A model generated the notes under the pieces. That model ran no database searches. It was not told the DNA's origin and saw only the letters and a program-made list of their open reading frames with translations. The translations under genes were made by a program, and so were the position numbers. From positions 1-11,288 of the forward strand of contig DAOWGL010000043.1 in the NCBI GenBank assembly GCA_030637455.1: a stretch of 11,288 nucleotides of DNA, written 5' to 3'. The first letter of the stretch is position 1, and the number at the start of each line of letters is the position of its first letter. This DNA is from Candidatus Nitrosopumilus sp. GTDB lineage: Archaea > Thermoproteota > Nitrososphaeria > Nitrososphaerales > Nitrosopumilaceae. Below, one piece after another: positions 1 to 6,539 of the stretch.

Positions 1-1416
1 ATTTCAGATATTGAATTTATTTTGACTGATAATGAAAGTGAAGCTTTTCTTTTAGAATCAAATATGATCAAAAAACATCGTCCAAGATTCAATATTGAAT
101 TAAAAGATCAACAAAGATACACATATCTTCGAATCTCTGATGAAAAATATCCTAGACTATTAGTAACAAGAAGGACTAGAGATGGACAATTTTTAGGTAA
201 AGGGAAAACTTTCGGTCCGTTTACTCAAGGTAGCTCAAAATTACTTACGATTGGCACATTAAGAAAAGCATTTCAAATTAGAATTTGTAAAACTCTTCCA
301 AAAAAAGTATGTCTGGAATATCATTTAGGAAACTGTGAAGGACCATGTGAATTTAAAGATGCACAAGAAAGATATCCGAAACATATTTCTGCATTAGAAG
401 AAGTTCTCAAGGGTAAAAACCAGACCAAAATTTTTACAAAAAAATTAGAAGAAGAAATGCACCAAGCTGCAAAAATCCAACAATTTGAGCGTGCAAAAGA
501 CATACGTGACACTTTGATCCGGCTTGGGAGTCTTCAAACTAAACAAAAAATGGAATATGTCAAAAATTCTGATGAGGAGTATTTTGGAATTGGTATCAAA
601 AAACAGACTGCTATAGTTATGAATTTTAGAATGATTAACGGTGTGATTAGAGATAGTGACAAATTCTATTTTGATCTAGTTGGAGATAATTCTTTTTCAA
701 ACTTTCTTTATCAGTATTATTCCACACATAAAATTCCAAAATTCATTCTTGTTAGTATACTTCCTGATAATCAGAAATTGTTAGAATCATTACTTTCAGG
801 GCAAGCAGGCTTTACTGTAAAAATCCTGGCTCCAAATAAAGGAAAGAAAAGAGATATCATAAATTTGATCTTAAAAAATATTGAATTAATTTATTCAAAA
901 GGGGGAGAACCCGGATTAGTTGAATTAAAAGAAATTCTAAATCTACCTGTAATTCCTAATATCATTGAATGTTTTGATATTTCAAATCATGGTACTGACT
1001 TTGCAGTAGGTTCAATGTCAAGATTTGTAGATGGAAAACCAAACAAATCAGGATATAGAAAATTCAAAATTAAAACGGTATCTGGAAGAGATGATTTTGC
1101 AATGATTGGAGAAATCATAAAAAGAAGATACTATAGATTACTTGAAGAGCATTCTGAACTTCCTGATCTAATCGTAATTGATGGCGGAAAAGGACAACTA
1201 AATGCAGCTATGAAATCTTTAGAATCTCTTGGATTGAAACTTTCATGTATTTCCTTGGCCAAAGAAAATGAAGAAGTCTATATTCCAAAAAATAAAAACC
1301 CCGTAGTAATTCCTAAAAACAAATCATCTTTGAAAATTTTACAGCATGCCCGAGATGAATCCCATAGATTTGGGGTAACATATAACAGAACCATTCAAAA
1401 AAATCAGATAAAATAA
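1..1416 (+). CDS. uvrC: UvrABC system protein C (excinuclease subunit C), 5' end outside window
   Basis: UvrC makes the dual incisions around bulky DNA lesions in nucleotide excision repair, after loading by UvrA and UvrB. The frame is open from base 1, so the true start and most of the GIY-YIG nuclease domain lie to the left. What remains is its end (FLLESN..IKKHRPRFN). Next comes a cysteine set (Cys codons at 286, 310, 334 and 346; CLEYHLGNCEGPC) matching the family's reported Fe-S ligands. A UVR motif that contacts UvrB follows at about 440-530. The RNase H-like second nuclease has Asp at 976 (ECFDISNHG), Asp at 1180 (VIDGGKGQ) and His at 1363 (RDESH). The protein stops about 17 residues after that His, so it lacks the tandem helix-hairpin-helix tail of bacterial UvrC. 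About 471 residues are visible. It converges with the cupredoxin gene, leaving a 21-bp gap. Confidence 0.96.
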   Translation: MSDIEFILTDNESEAFLLESNMIKKHRPRFNIELKDQQRYTYLRISDEKYPRLLVTRRTRDGQFLGKGKTFGPFTQGSSKLLTIGTLRKAFQIRICKTLPKKVCLEYHLGNCEGPCEFKDAQERYPKHISALEEVLKGKNQTKIFTKKLEEEMHQAAKIQQFERAKDIRDTLIRLGSLQTKQKMEYVKNSDEEYFGIGIKKQTAIVMNFRMINGVIRDSDKFYFDLVGDNSFSNFLYQYYSTHKIPKFILVSILPDNQKLLESLLSGQAGFTVKILAPNKGKKRDIINLILKNIELIYSKGGEPGLVELKEILNLPVIPNIIECFDISNHGTDFAVGSMSRFVDGKPNKSGYRKFKIKTVSGRDDFAMIGEIIKRRYYRLLEEHSELPDLIVIDGGKGQLNAAMKSLESLGLKLSCISLAKENEEVYIPKNKNPVVIPKNKSSLKILQHARDESHRFGVTYNRTIQKNQIK

Positions 1417-1431
1417 GAAAAAAGAAAAAAG
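1397..1431 (-). terminator. T-rich archaeal terminator of the cupredoxin gene
   Basis: Read on the minus strand, the bases just after the cupredoxin stop codon are three closely spaced T runs of six or seven, broken by a few other bases. Oligo-T tracts of this sort end transcription in archaea without needing a hairpin. The tract overlaps the last codons of uvrC. Confidence 0.55.
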
Positions 1432-1437
1432 TTTTGG

Positions 1438-2343
1438 TTAGTTCACTGAAATGCTACCGACCATCCAAGGATGAACCATACAGAAGTAATCGTAGTTGCC
1501 TGAATCATTAAAGGTAAATGCATAAACTGCATCTGCCATGACTAGACTACTATCAAATATACCGGATGGACCATCAGCTGGACTGCCACCAGTTACTGTG
1601 TGTGCAGCTGTGTCTACGTTAATCCATTCTACTGTGTCTCCAGCATTGATTGTGATATCTGCTGGTAAGTAGCATGCATTACTTTCTTCACATCCTGGAA
1701 CTGAAGTACCTGTTGGAATATCAACTGTGTGAGTTGTTGGTCCTGCTGGTTCTTCCATAGCTGGAATTGTCTCTTCCATAACTATTTCTTCACTAAGTTC
1801 TACAGTTTCTTCTTCTACAATCATAGCCTCTGTTTCTGTGAGGTCTAGTATTTTGTAATCAACTGTGAATTCAGTGGTTTTCATTGTGTGAACTGCTAAA
1901 GCATTGCCGGAAAATGCCCATTCACCTTTTGCATTCTTTGGATCAACAAATGTTAATTCAAAGATTGTATCACCGTCTGGAGTCCAAGTCTTTGCTGGTT
2001 TTTCATCAGCTCCGATTGGTCCTCTAAGTGTGACTAGTTGAATATTTTCAGATGCATCATAAATGAGTGTACCTGAATATACTTTGTCACTTGGTGCCAA
2101 TAGTACTGCAAGTTGGTGTGTCTCATGACCTACACCTGGATCTGTATCAGATGTAGCTCGCTCATAACCTGATTTCAATGGTTTTACTTTTTCTTCCATT
2201 TCTGGTTCAACTGTTTTTGTTACAGTTGGAGCTGAGACAGTGGGACCGGCGTCTTGAGTTGCACCCATAGTGGCTGCAATTCCCAAGAATATAGCTGTAA
2301 TTGCAATTGCCATTGCCATTCCAGCCTTGTCCATACTTGTCAT
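1438..2343 (-). CDS. Membrane-anchored blue copper (plastocyanin-like) protein
   Basis: This is a 301-residue extracytoplasmic protein with a C-terminal cupredoxin domain, likely an electron carrier or copper-binding surface protein. Residues about 8-28 form a hydrophobic signal or anchor segment, so the rest should face outside. Residues about 55-168 form an uncharacterised domain, probably beta-rich, with several His (GHETH, AVHTMK). Residues 170-200 are a Glu-rich linker. Residues 203-301 are the cupredoxin. The type 1 copper ligands are visible: His248 (AAHTV), Cys288, His291 and Met294 (FCMVHPWM). Cys218 and Cys224 may form a disulfide. Such proteins are abundant in ammonia-oxidising archaea, where copper proteins are thought to replace cytochrome c. 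The ATG at 2343 has a TATA-like box about 26-28 bp upstream. Met4 is a possible alternative start. The precise redox partner cannot be told. Confidence 0.93.
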   Translation of the reverse strand: MTSMDKAGMAMAIAITAIFLGIAATMGATQDAGPTVSAPTVTKTVEPEMEEKVKPLKSGYERATSDTDPGVGHETHQLAVLLAPSDKVYSGTLIYDASENIQLVTLRGPIGADEKPAKTWTPDGDTIFELTFVDPKNAKGEWAFSGNALAVHTMKTTEFTVDYKILDLTETEAMIVEEETVELSEEIVMEETIPAMEEPAGPTTHTVDIPTGTSVPGCEESNACYLPADITINAGDTVEWINVDTAAHTVTGGSPADGPSGIFDSSLVMADAVYAFTFNDSGNYDYFCMVHPWMVGSISVN

Positions 2344-2366
2344 AATTGATCCATGACTTTCTATAT

Positions 2367-2376
2367 AGTAAATAAA
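2367..2376 (-). promoter_or_regulatory. TATA-like box for the cupredoxin gene
   Basis: Minus-strand GATTTATTTAC-like sequence (core TTTATTTA, 2369-2376) is centred about 28 bp before the ATG. That predicts a leaderless or nearly leaderless mRNA, a common pattern in Thaumarchaeota. Confidence 0.5.
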
Positions 2377-2426
2377 TCTAATCCTTGAAAATATGAATAT
2401 TTTAAATTTTTTACAATTATCCTGGA

Positions 2427-2642
2427 TTATTTTTTCAATTTATTAAAATAATCAAAAATATGATTTTTAAAATACCTTGTTTCTGATATTTTTGTAATTA
2501 TTACAACATATCTGATTATCTTTTGAAAATTCCATAAGATCGCTCTAATTGAAGATGAAGTGTTGTCAATGTTAATGAACAAATCTTTTTTTACTAATCT
2601 AGTGCTAAGCATAATCACAAACTGCGATTGAGCTCTCACCAA
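2427..2642 (-). CDS. Doubtful small ORF, possibly a gene remnant
   Basis: This is a 71-codon open frame starting with TTG (first in-frame ATG at 2612, giving 61 residues) in the 303-bp stretch between the cupredoxin start and the 136-residue gene. The product would be basic and moderately hydrophobic (AILWNFQKIIRYVVIITK), with no motif I recognise. No ribosome binding site or TATA box supports either start. It lies 4 bp after the stop of the upstream gene on the same strand, so it could be a downstream operon member, an eroded 3' extension, or chance. Nothing else is visible in this stretch apart from the cupredoxin promoter. Confidence 0.25.
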   Translation of the reverse strand: MVRAQSQFVIMLSTRLVKKDLFINIDNTSSSIRAILWNFQKIIRYVVIITKISETRYFKNHIFDYFNKLKK

Positions 2643-2646
2643 GTAA

Positions 2647-3057
2647 CTATCCGTTTTTGGTCTTAAGCTCTTTTGCTTCTAGTGTTTTATTTGCCAAGTT
2701 ATCTTTTTGTTTAGTTAATTCAAATTGCACCTTCAACTTTCTTTGTATAGTTAATTGTTTGATGAATTTAATTCGATTTACAATAAATTCATCTTCTATT
2801 TTCAAGTCTGTACCTAACTGATCAAACATTGTTTTTTCATCTAACTTTATTTTAACAACATCTTCATTTTTTATTTTGAATACTCCTATTCCCCAAAATA
2901 ACCCAATATGCAATGCCACATATTTTGATTGTAAATTTGAAATTTTATTTTTGTAAATATCTACATGTTCTCTATTTTGCTCAATGTTTGAATTATTTGT
3001 TTGTATTATCCAGGCAATTTTTTTTGCATTTCCATCTGAATAAAAAACATGGTCCAA
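2647..3057 (-). CDS. Hypothetical protein, 136 residues, TTG start
   Basis: I do not recognise a named family. The protein is soluble. A polar N-terminal part (residues 1-45) is followed by a hydrophobic stretch (ALHIGLFWGIGVFKIKNED, about 49-67) and a Lys/Glu/Gln-rich, probably helical C-terminal half that ends in a charged tail. The only in-frame start near the 5' end is TTG at 3057; a TGA lies two codons upstream and the first in-frame ATG is at about residue 81. A TATA-like element at 3082-3090 would place transcription at about 3060, so a leaderless TTG start fits. An ATG at 3050 is in another frame and stops after 14 codons. An alternative is a 5'-truncated or frameshifted copy of a longer protein. 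Confidence 0.6.
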   Translation of the reverse strand: MDHVFYSDGNAKKIAWIIQTNNSNIEQNREHVDIYKNKISNLQSKYVALHIGLFWGIGVFKIKNEDVVKIKLDEKTMFDQLGTDLKIEDEFIVNRIKFIKQLTIQRKLKVQFELTKQKDNLANKTLEAKELKTKNG

Positions 3058-3081
3058 TTGTCAACCAAAAAGTGGTCTTTT

Positions 3082-3094
3082 GTTAATATATTTT
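3082..3094. promoter_or_regulatory. TATA element apparently shared by divergent genes
   Basis: The stretch TTAATATATTTT is the only TATA-like sequence between the two divergent starts. Its centre (about 3087) would place transcription starts near 3060 on the minus strand and near 3114 on the plus strand. The first gives a leaderless TTG gene, and the second a 20-nt leader holding a ribosome binding site. Confidence 0.45.
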
Positions 3095-3122
3095 GAATCC
3101 CCTACTTATGATCATAGATTGA

Positions 3123-3128
3123 AAGGTG
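3123..3128 (+). promoter_or_regulatory. Shine-Dalgarno site for the 68-residue gene
   Basis: AAGGTG lies 5 nt before the ATG at 3134. This decides the start in favour of that ATG over an in-frame TTG at 3080, which would lie upstream of the predicted transcription start. Confidence 0.65.
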
Positions 3129-3133
3129 TACAT

Positions 3134-3340
3134 ATGCTTGAATCTCACGCCTTCTTCTCAAAAATGGTGGATGAGTTAGTCGAATTCTCAGAATATGATC
3201 CAGAATTAGCAGATGGAATCAAGTGGCTTGATGATCAGGCTCAGAAAAAAGGTATCACATTCTATGATATGGTTTTTGAAGTATTGTACAAACATGATGT
3301 CAATTCAAAAGCTAAAGATTGGTTAAGCACAAGAAACTAA
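3134..3340 (+). CDS. Small acidic protein, 68 residues, DQxQxxGxxxYD motif
   Basis: This is a small soluble, acidic, all-helical-looking protein of no known function. It begins MLESHAFFSK and contains IKWLDDQAQKKGITFYDMVFEVL. That core aligns with the core of the 71-residue protein encoded at 4600-4815 on the other side of the citrate synthase gene (IQEIDNQTQMEGLSLYDVYLDSS), suggesting one small-domain family. The start is set by a good ribosome binding site. The gene ends 2 bp before the citrate synthase stop codon, which is convergent. A T-rich tract right after the stop probably terminates it. It is complete, with an ordinary coding pattern. Confidence 0.8.
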   Translation: MLESHAFFSKMVDELVEFSEYDPELADGIKWLDDQAQKKGITFYDMVFEVLYKHDVNSKAKDWLSTRN

Positions 3341-3350
3341 TTTTATTTTC
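3341..3350 (+). terminator. Oligo-T terminator of the 68-residue gene
   Basis: TTTTATTTTC directly follows the stop codon on the plus strand and overlaps the last codons of the convergent citrate synthase gene. Confidence 0.45.
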
Positions 3351-4506
3351 TCAAGTCTAATGTTTGATATTCACAACCTTGAGGTCCGCAATATTTTCCA
3401 ACATATGTGGCCTTTGGCCTATACAATGCTGTTTTAGGTGCAGCTTCTGCAAATTTTTCTTCAATGATATGTGCAGCCCATCCTACAACTCTTGAAATTG
3501 CAAAGATTGGAGTGTTGAGGTCCATTGGAATTTTTAACATATAATATAATGATGCACTGTACAGGTCTACATTTGGATAAATATCTCGATCTTTTTGGGC
3601 TTTCATTTCAGAAATAGTTGTAGTTTCTACTTTTTCTGTAATGTCAAACCATGGGTCTTTAGTTTTCTCTGCCAATTTTCTAGAGAGTTCTTTTAGCACC
3701 TGTGCTCTTGGATCATACGTTTTGTACACTGCATGACCCATTCCCATAATCTTATCTTTTGCCTCCATTTTTCCCTTAATCCATCCTTCTACCTTGTCTA
3801 CTTTTGCAATTTCTAAGAGCATTTTCATTACTTCTGTATTTGCCCCTCCATGTAGTTCTCCACTTAGTGCTCCAATTGCAGCACTTGATGCTGAATACAT
3901 GTGTGCCCTAGTTGAGGCAACTTGTCTGGCTGTAAAAGTAGATGCGTTGAATGTATGATCTGCATGAAGAATTAAACAGACATCAAATATTTTTTCAACT
4001 TCCTCGTCTGGCTTTTCTCCAAACATCATGTATAGGAAATTTGCAGCGTGGCTAAGTGATGAATCAGGTTCTACTGGTTCTAATCCATTTCTTATTCTAT
4101 GCCAACTGGCAACAATGGTGGGAACTTTTGCAATGAGATTTATCGCTTTATCATAACTGGCATCTTTGTTTGAAAATTCTTCATCATAGTAACCTGCAAG
4201 TGCAGATACAAATGCCTGAAGCATGTCCATCGGATCTGCATCTTTTCTCCAATTGCCCATGTTTTTTTGCATTTGTTTTGGAATGTACCTTGCTTCAATT
4301 AATTTTGCATTAAATTCGTCTAATTCTTGCTTAGTTGGCAATTTATCGTAAAGTAAGAGATATGCTGTTTCTTCAAATGTTGAATTTTTTGTAAGATCTA
4401 AAATGTCAAATCCACGATAAATGAGCTTGCCTTTCTCCCCATCTATGTTAGAAATTTTGGTATCTGCAACTTCAATTCCTCGCAGACCGATGTTCTTTGT
4501 CTCCAT
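3343..4506 (-). CDS. gltA: Citrate synthase (type I/II archaeal-bacterial family)
   Basis: Citrate synthase condenses acetyl-CoA and oxaloacetate to citrate in the cytoplasm, feeding 2-oxoglutarate synthesis in these autotrophs. The 387-residue length is normal for the compact archaeal/Gram-positive form. The catalytic triad is visible: His219 (ELHGGAN), His258 (GMGHAVYKTYDPRA) and Asp314 (YPNVDLYSA). The HADH motif (181-184) and Arg339 (ISRVVGW) are also present. The C-terminus is slightly unusual, with two Cys in YCGPQGCEY (residues 372-380) where many relatives have none. The ATG at 4506 has a TATA-like box about 26 bp upstream, so the mRNA is probably leaderless. The gene stands alone, flanked by two related small genes on the opposite strand. 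A 2-methylcitrate synthase activity cannot be excluded from sequence, but no prp-like genes are nearby. The symbol follows bacterial usage. Confidence 0.95.
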   Translation of the reverse strand: METKNIGLRGIEVADTKISNIDGEKGKLIYRGFDILDLTKNSTFEETAYLLLYDKLPTKQELDEFNAKLIEARYIPKQMQKNMGNWRKDADPMDMLQAFVSALAGYYDEEFSNKDASYDKAINLIAKVPTIVASWHRIRNGLEPVEPDSSLSHAANFLYMMFGEKPDEEVEKIFDVCLILHADHTFNASTFTARQVASTRAHMYSASSAAIGALSGELHGGANTEVMKMLLEIAKVDKVEGWIKGKMEAKDKIMGMGHAVYKTYDPRAQVLKELSRKLAEKTKDPWFDITEKVETTTISEMKAQKDRDIYPNVDLYSASLYYMLKIPMDLNTPIFAISRVVGWAAHIIEEKFAEAAPKTALYRPKATYVGKYCGPQGCEYQTLDLRK

Positions 4507-4525
4507 ACTGAGCCTACTGGAAATC

Positions 4526-4540
4526 TTTTATTATATTTTA
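4526..4540 (-). promoter_or_regulatory. TATA-like box for citrate synthase
   Basis: Minus-strand TAAAATATAATAAAA is centred about 26 bp upstream of the ATG at 4506, the spacing expected for leaderless transcription. Confidence 0.55.
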
Positions 4541-4599
4541 TCTAAAATCATGTCTATGAAGTTTAGTAATTAGTCTAATATGGCAACTTTTGGTCATAA

Positions 4600-4815
4600 A
4601 TGATAATTTTTAATCAAAACTTAATGACTCCTAAAGAGCGAGAACATTTGAAAAAATTAGATGACTTGGTACTAAATGCTTCATCTGAAGAACTTAAAAA
4701 AATTCAAGAAATTGATAATCAAACCCAGATGGAAGGGCTATCCCTATACGATGTATATCTTGATTCAAGTTCATTGGTAAATCAAAATATCAAAAAGCCT
4801 TTTAGAAAATCTTAA
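4600..4815 (+). CDS. Small protein, 71 residues, DNQxQxxGxxxYD motif
   Basis: This is a soluble, highly charged, mostly helical small protein of unknown function. The first half (TPKEREHLKKLDDLVLNASSEEL) looks like one or two amphipathic helices. The second half carries IDNQTQMEGLSLYDVYLD, which matches IKWLDDQAQKKGITFYDMVFE of the small protein at 3134-3340. The start is either the ATG at 4600 or the ATG at 4624 (MTPKEREHL...); a weak TTTAGTAA at 4562 slightly favours the first. It diverges from citrate synthase and lies 29 bp upstream of the DHH phosphoesterase on the same strand, so the two are probably cotranscribed. Confidence 0.75.
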   Translation: MIIFNQNLMTPKEREHLKKLDDLVLNASSEELKKIQEIDNQTQMEGLSLYDVYLDSSSLVNQNIKKPFRKS

Positions 4816-4836
4816 TTTTACATTCTTCATTTAAAT

Positions 4837-4841
4837 GAGGG
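4837..4841 (+). promoter_or_regulatory. Ribosome binding site deciding the GTG start of the DHH gene
   Basis: GAGGG lies 3 nt before the GTG at 4845. The nearby ATG at 4835 is out of frame and stops after six codons, so GTG is the best-supported start. A ribosome binding site here fits a gene inside an operon. Confidence 0.5.
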
Positions 4842-4844
4842 TTT

Positions 4845-6026
4845 GTGATTTTTGAATCTGTATTGGTATCCTCTAAAACCAAAAAAACAGCAGCTAAAAA
4901 AATAACCAAAAAAACAGCAGCTAAAAAAATAACCAAAAAAACAACAGCTAAAAAAATAACCAAAAAAACAGCAGCTAAAAAAATAACCAAAAAAACAGCA
5001 GCTAAAAAAATAACCAAAAAAATAATATCTAAAAAAACAAGTGCATCTAAGCGTACTAAAGTAATTTGTATTTCACACAAGGAAGATTGTGATGGCATTA
5101 GTTCTGCAGCATTAATTCGTCAAGCTTTTGGCGGAGATGCCATGTTAGTTGATTATCCTGGGCAAATGGAAGCATTAAACCAAGTAGTTTCAGATGAAAA
5201 ATTAAAGTCATTATTTATTTGTGATTTAGGATTAAGCAAAAAAACACAAGATGAATTTATAGATATTATGACAAGATTAAGAAAAAATAAAGTTTCAGTT
5301 ACTTACATTGACCATCATGATATTGATCCTAATGTTGTAAAGGCATTAAACAAAATCAAAGTAAAGGTAATTCATGATATCAATGAATGTACTGCAGTTC
5401 TAACTTATACTGCATTCAAATCAAAACTTAATGATCATGCATCATTTGTAGCAGCATGCGCTGCTATCACTGATTACATGGAAGCCCGACCACTTGGTGC
5501 AAAATTATTACAAATCTATGACCGACAATTTGCATTGATCAGTGCAACTGTAATGACTTACAATATTGTGGGACGTCAAAGAGAACCTGATTATTTACAA
5601 TATTTAGTTGAAGAATTAGCCGACTCTAAATTCCCACATGATATTCCAAACACCTATGAATTTGCACAAATCCAAGTAGAAAAACTATCTCAGATGATTG
5701 CAAAAGTAAAGGTGGGATTGAAAACAATGACTAATCTTGGCCATATGGAAATTTTAGATGCTGGTGCAAGTGGTGCAGTCAATTTTGTAATGGGATTATC
5801 TGGAAAAGATGTAGGTGTTGCATACAAAGAACGAGTTGATCATGGCATTTATGCTGTTTCAGTTAGAGGCTCAAAGGACTGTAAGGTTCACTTGGGCAAA
5901 ATTGTAAATCATTTAGCAACTAGTCTTGGTGGTTCTGGTGGTGGCCATGATAAAGCATGTGGCGCTGTAGTTCCAAAACCCAAAATAAAAAAATTCATCA
6001 CAGAATTAAATAAAAAAATAAAATAA
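4845..6026 (+). CDS. DHH/DHHA1 family phosphoesterase with Lys-rich repeat tail
   Basis: This is a 393-residue member of the DHH superfamily (RecJ-, NrnA- and Cdc45-like proteins), which cleave phosphodiester bonds in single-stranded nucleic acid, short oligonucleotides or cyclic dinucleotides using metal ions. The metal-binding motifs are intact: motif I His78-Asp81-Asp83 (SHKEDCDG), motif II Asp127 (ICDLG), motif III Asp156-His-His158 (YIDHHD) and motif IV Asp210 (AITDYME). The DHHA1 substrate loop GGSGGGHDKACG is at 362-373. It is therefore likely an active enzyme rather than a Cdc45-like scaffold. Residues about 12-66 are five or six copies of KTAAKKITK, giving a strongly basic, flexible tail that could bind nucleic acid. 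The core is about 320 residues, closer to NrnA-type length than to long RecJ. The start is GTG. The stop abuts the convergent DoxX-like stop codon with no spacer. The exact substrate is unknown. Confidence 0.9.
   Translation: MIFESVLVSSKTKKTAAKKITKKTAAKKITKKTTAKKITKKTAAKKITKKTAAKKITKKIISKKTSASKRTKVICISHKEDCDGISSAALIRQAFGGDAMLVDYPGQMEALNQVVSDEKLKSLFICDLGLSKKTQDEFIDIMTRLRKNKVSVTYIDHHDIDPNVVKALNKIKVKVIHDINECTAVLTYTAFKSKLNDHASFVAACAAITDYMEARPLGAKLLQIYDRQFALISATVMTYNIVGRQREPDYLQYLVEELADSKFPHDIPNTYEFAQIQVEKLSQMIAKVKVGLKTMTNLGHMEILDAGASGAVNFVMGLSGKDVGVAYKERVDHGIYAVSVRGSKDCKVHLGKIVNHLATSLGGSGGGHDKACGAVVPKPKIKKFITELNKKIK
4878..5039 (+). repeat. 27-bp in-frame tandem repeat (KTAAKKITK)
   Basis: Units begin at 4878, 4905, 4932, 4959 and 4986, and a degenerate sixth begins at 5013. 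The unit reads ACC-AAA-AAA-ACA-GCA-GCT-AAA-AAA-ATA. The third copy has ACA for GCA (Ala to Thr). The near-identity at the DNA level suggests recent expansion or homogenisation. A 27-bp unit keeps the frame, so copy number could vary without breaking the protein. Confidence 0.95.
6009..6026 (-). terminator. T-rich terminator of the DoxX-like gene
   Basis: On the minus strand the sequence after the stop is TTATTTTATTTTTTTTA, an oligo-T tract typical of archaeal termination. It overlaps the Lys-rich end of the DHH gene. Confidence 0.45.
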
Positions 6027-6449
6027 TTACTGTAAGAATCTAGGAATTCTTTTTACTAGATGTGAAATTGATATTCTTCCTGGACCTGCAACAATTATTG
6101 CAAGAACTACTGCCAGCATTACTAAATCCCATTCCCATCCTCCTTTAGAGACAAAAAATCCATTTTCCCACCTGATGTGAAATATTGCACCAAGTAAAAT
6201 TACTGCAAATATTGAACCCGTGACTCTGGTCAGAACTCCAACAATTAACAAAATCCCTCCAATGAATTCTGCTAATGCAATTGGTAATTGCATTTCAGGT
6301 GGCATTCCAATACTGGTTAACCATTCCTGCCAACTGGGATCAAATTTTTTCAAACTATGAACTATGAATATGACCCCAATTGATGCTCTGAGTCCCCAAT
6401 GAGTAATATCATGTAATGCATTCTCTTTTAGGTTCGCTTCTGTATTCAT
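6027..6449 (-). CDS. DoxX-like integral membrane protein
   Basis: This is a small four-helix membrane protein of the DoxX/DoxD family. The family is named from a subunit of the thiosulfate:quinone oxidoreductase of Acidianus, but most members have unknown roles, often linked to redox or thiol stress. From the ATG at 6449 it has 140 residues. Hydrophobic segments are WGLRASIGVIFIVHS, LPIALAEFIGGILLIVGVL, TGSIFAVILLGAIF and WDLVMLAVVLAIIVAG. Typical DoxX features include the Gly in helix 1, LAEFIGG, and the HIRWENGFF loop followed by GGWEWDL. The frame could extend to a TTG at 6527 (166 residues). However, a TATA-like CCCTTTTAAC lies about 26 bp before 6449, and the extra 26 residues are polar and atypical. 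It diverges from the DUF3179 gene and may share its regulation. Confidence 0.85.
   Translation of the reverse strand: MNTEANLKENALHDITHWGLRASIGVIFIVHSLKKFDPSWQEWLTSIGMPPEMQLPIALAEFIGGILLIVGVLTRVTGSIFAVILLGAIFHIRWENGFFVSKGGWEWDLVMLAVVLAIIVAGPGRISISHLVKRIPRFLQ
6034..6054 (+). terminator. Hairpin plus T-run after the DHH gene
   Basis: AAGAAT (6034-6039) can pair with ATTCTT (6046-6051) across a 6-nt loop, and a run of T ends at 6054. It sits 8 bp after the stop codon and inside the last codons of the convergent DoxX-like gene. Confidence 0.4.
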
Positions 6450-6470
6450 GGTTGAATCTTTTGGAAATTT

Positions 6471-6480
6471 GTTAAAAGGG
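6471..6480 (-). promoter_or_regulatory. TATA-like box for the DoxX-like gene
   Basis: Minus-strand CCCTTTTAAC is centred about 26 bp upstream of the ATG at 6449. It supports that start over the upstream TTG at 6527. Confidence 0.45.
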
Positions 6481-6507
6481 TTTGTCCAAATCAAATTGGA
6501 ATAATTG

Positions 6508-6519
6508 TTTAATATTTTA
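6508..6519 (+). promoter_or_regulatory. TATA-like box for the DUF3179 operon
   Basis: TTTAATATTTTA is centred 26-27 bp upstream of the TTG at 6540. It predicts a leaderless transcript starting at or near that codon and so supports the TTG start. Confidence 0.5.
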
Positions 6520-6539
6520 CTGTTCAAAATTATTCAAAA

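Noticed and set aside
321..512. Minus-strand 63-codon ORF
   Set aside because: It is antisense to the Cys cluster and UVR region of uvrC.
4878..5039. Regular repeats as a possible CRISPR array
   Set aside because: Units are directly adjacent with no spacers and encode an in-frame peptide repeat.
4802..5098. Minus-strand 98-codon ORF with repeated hydrophobic LVIFLAAVF units
   Set aside because: It is the complement of the 27-bp repeat in the DHH gene. The apparent membrane protein is an artefact of A-rich Lys codons read backwards.
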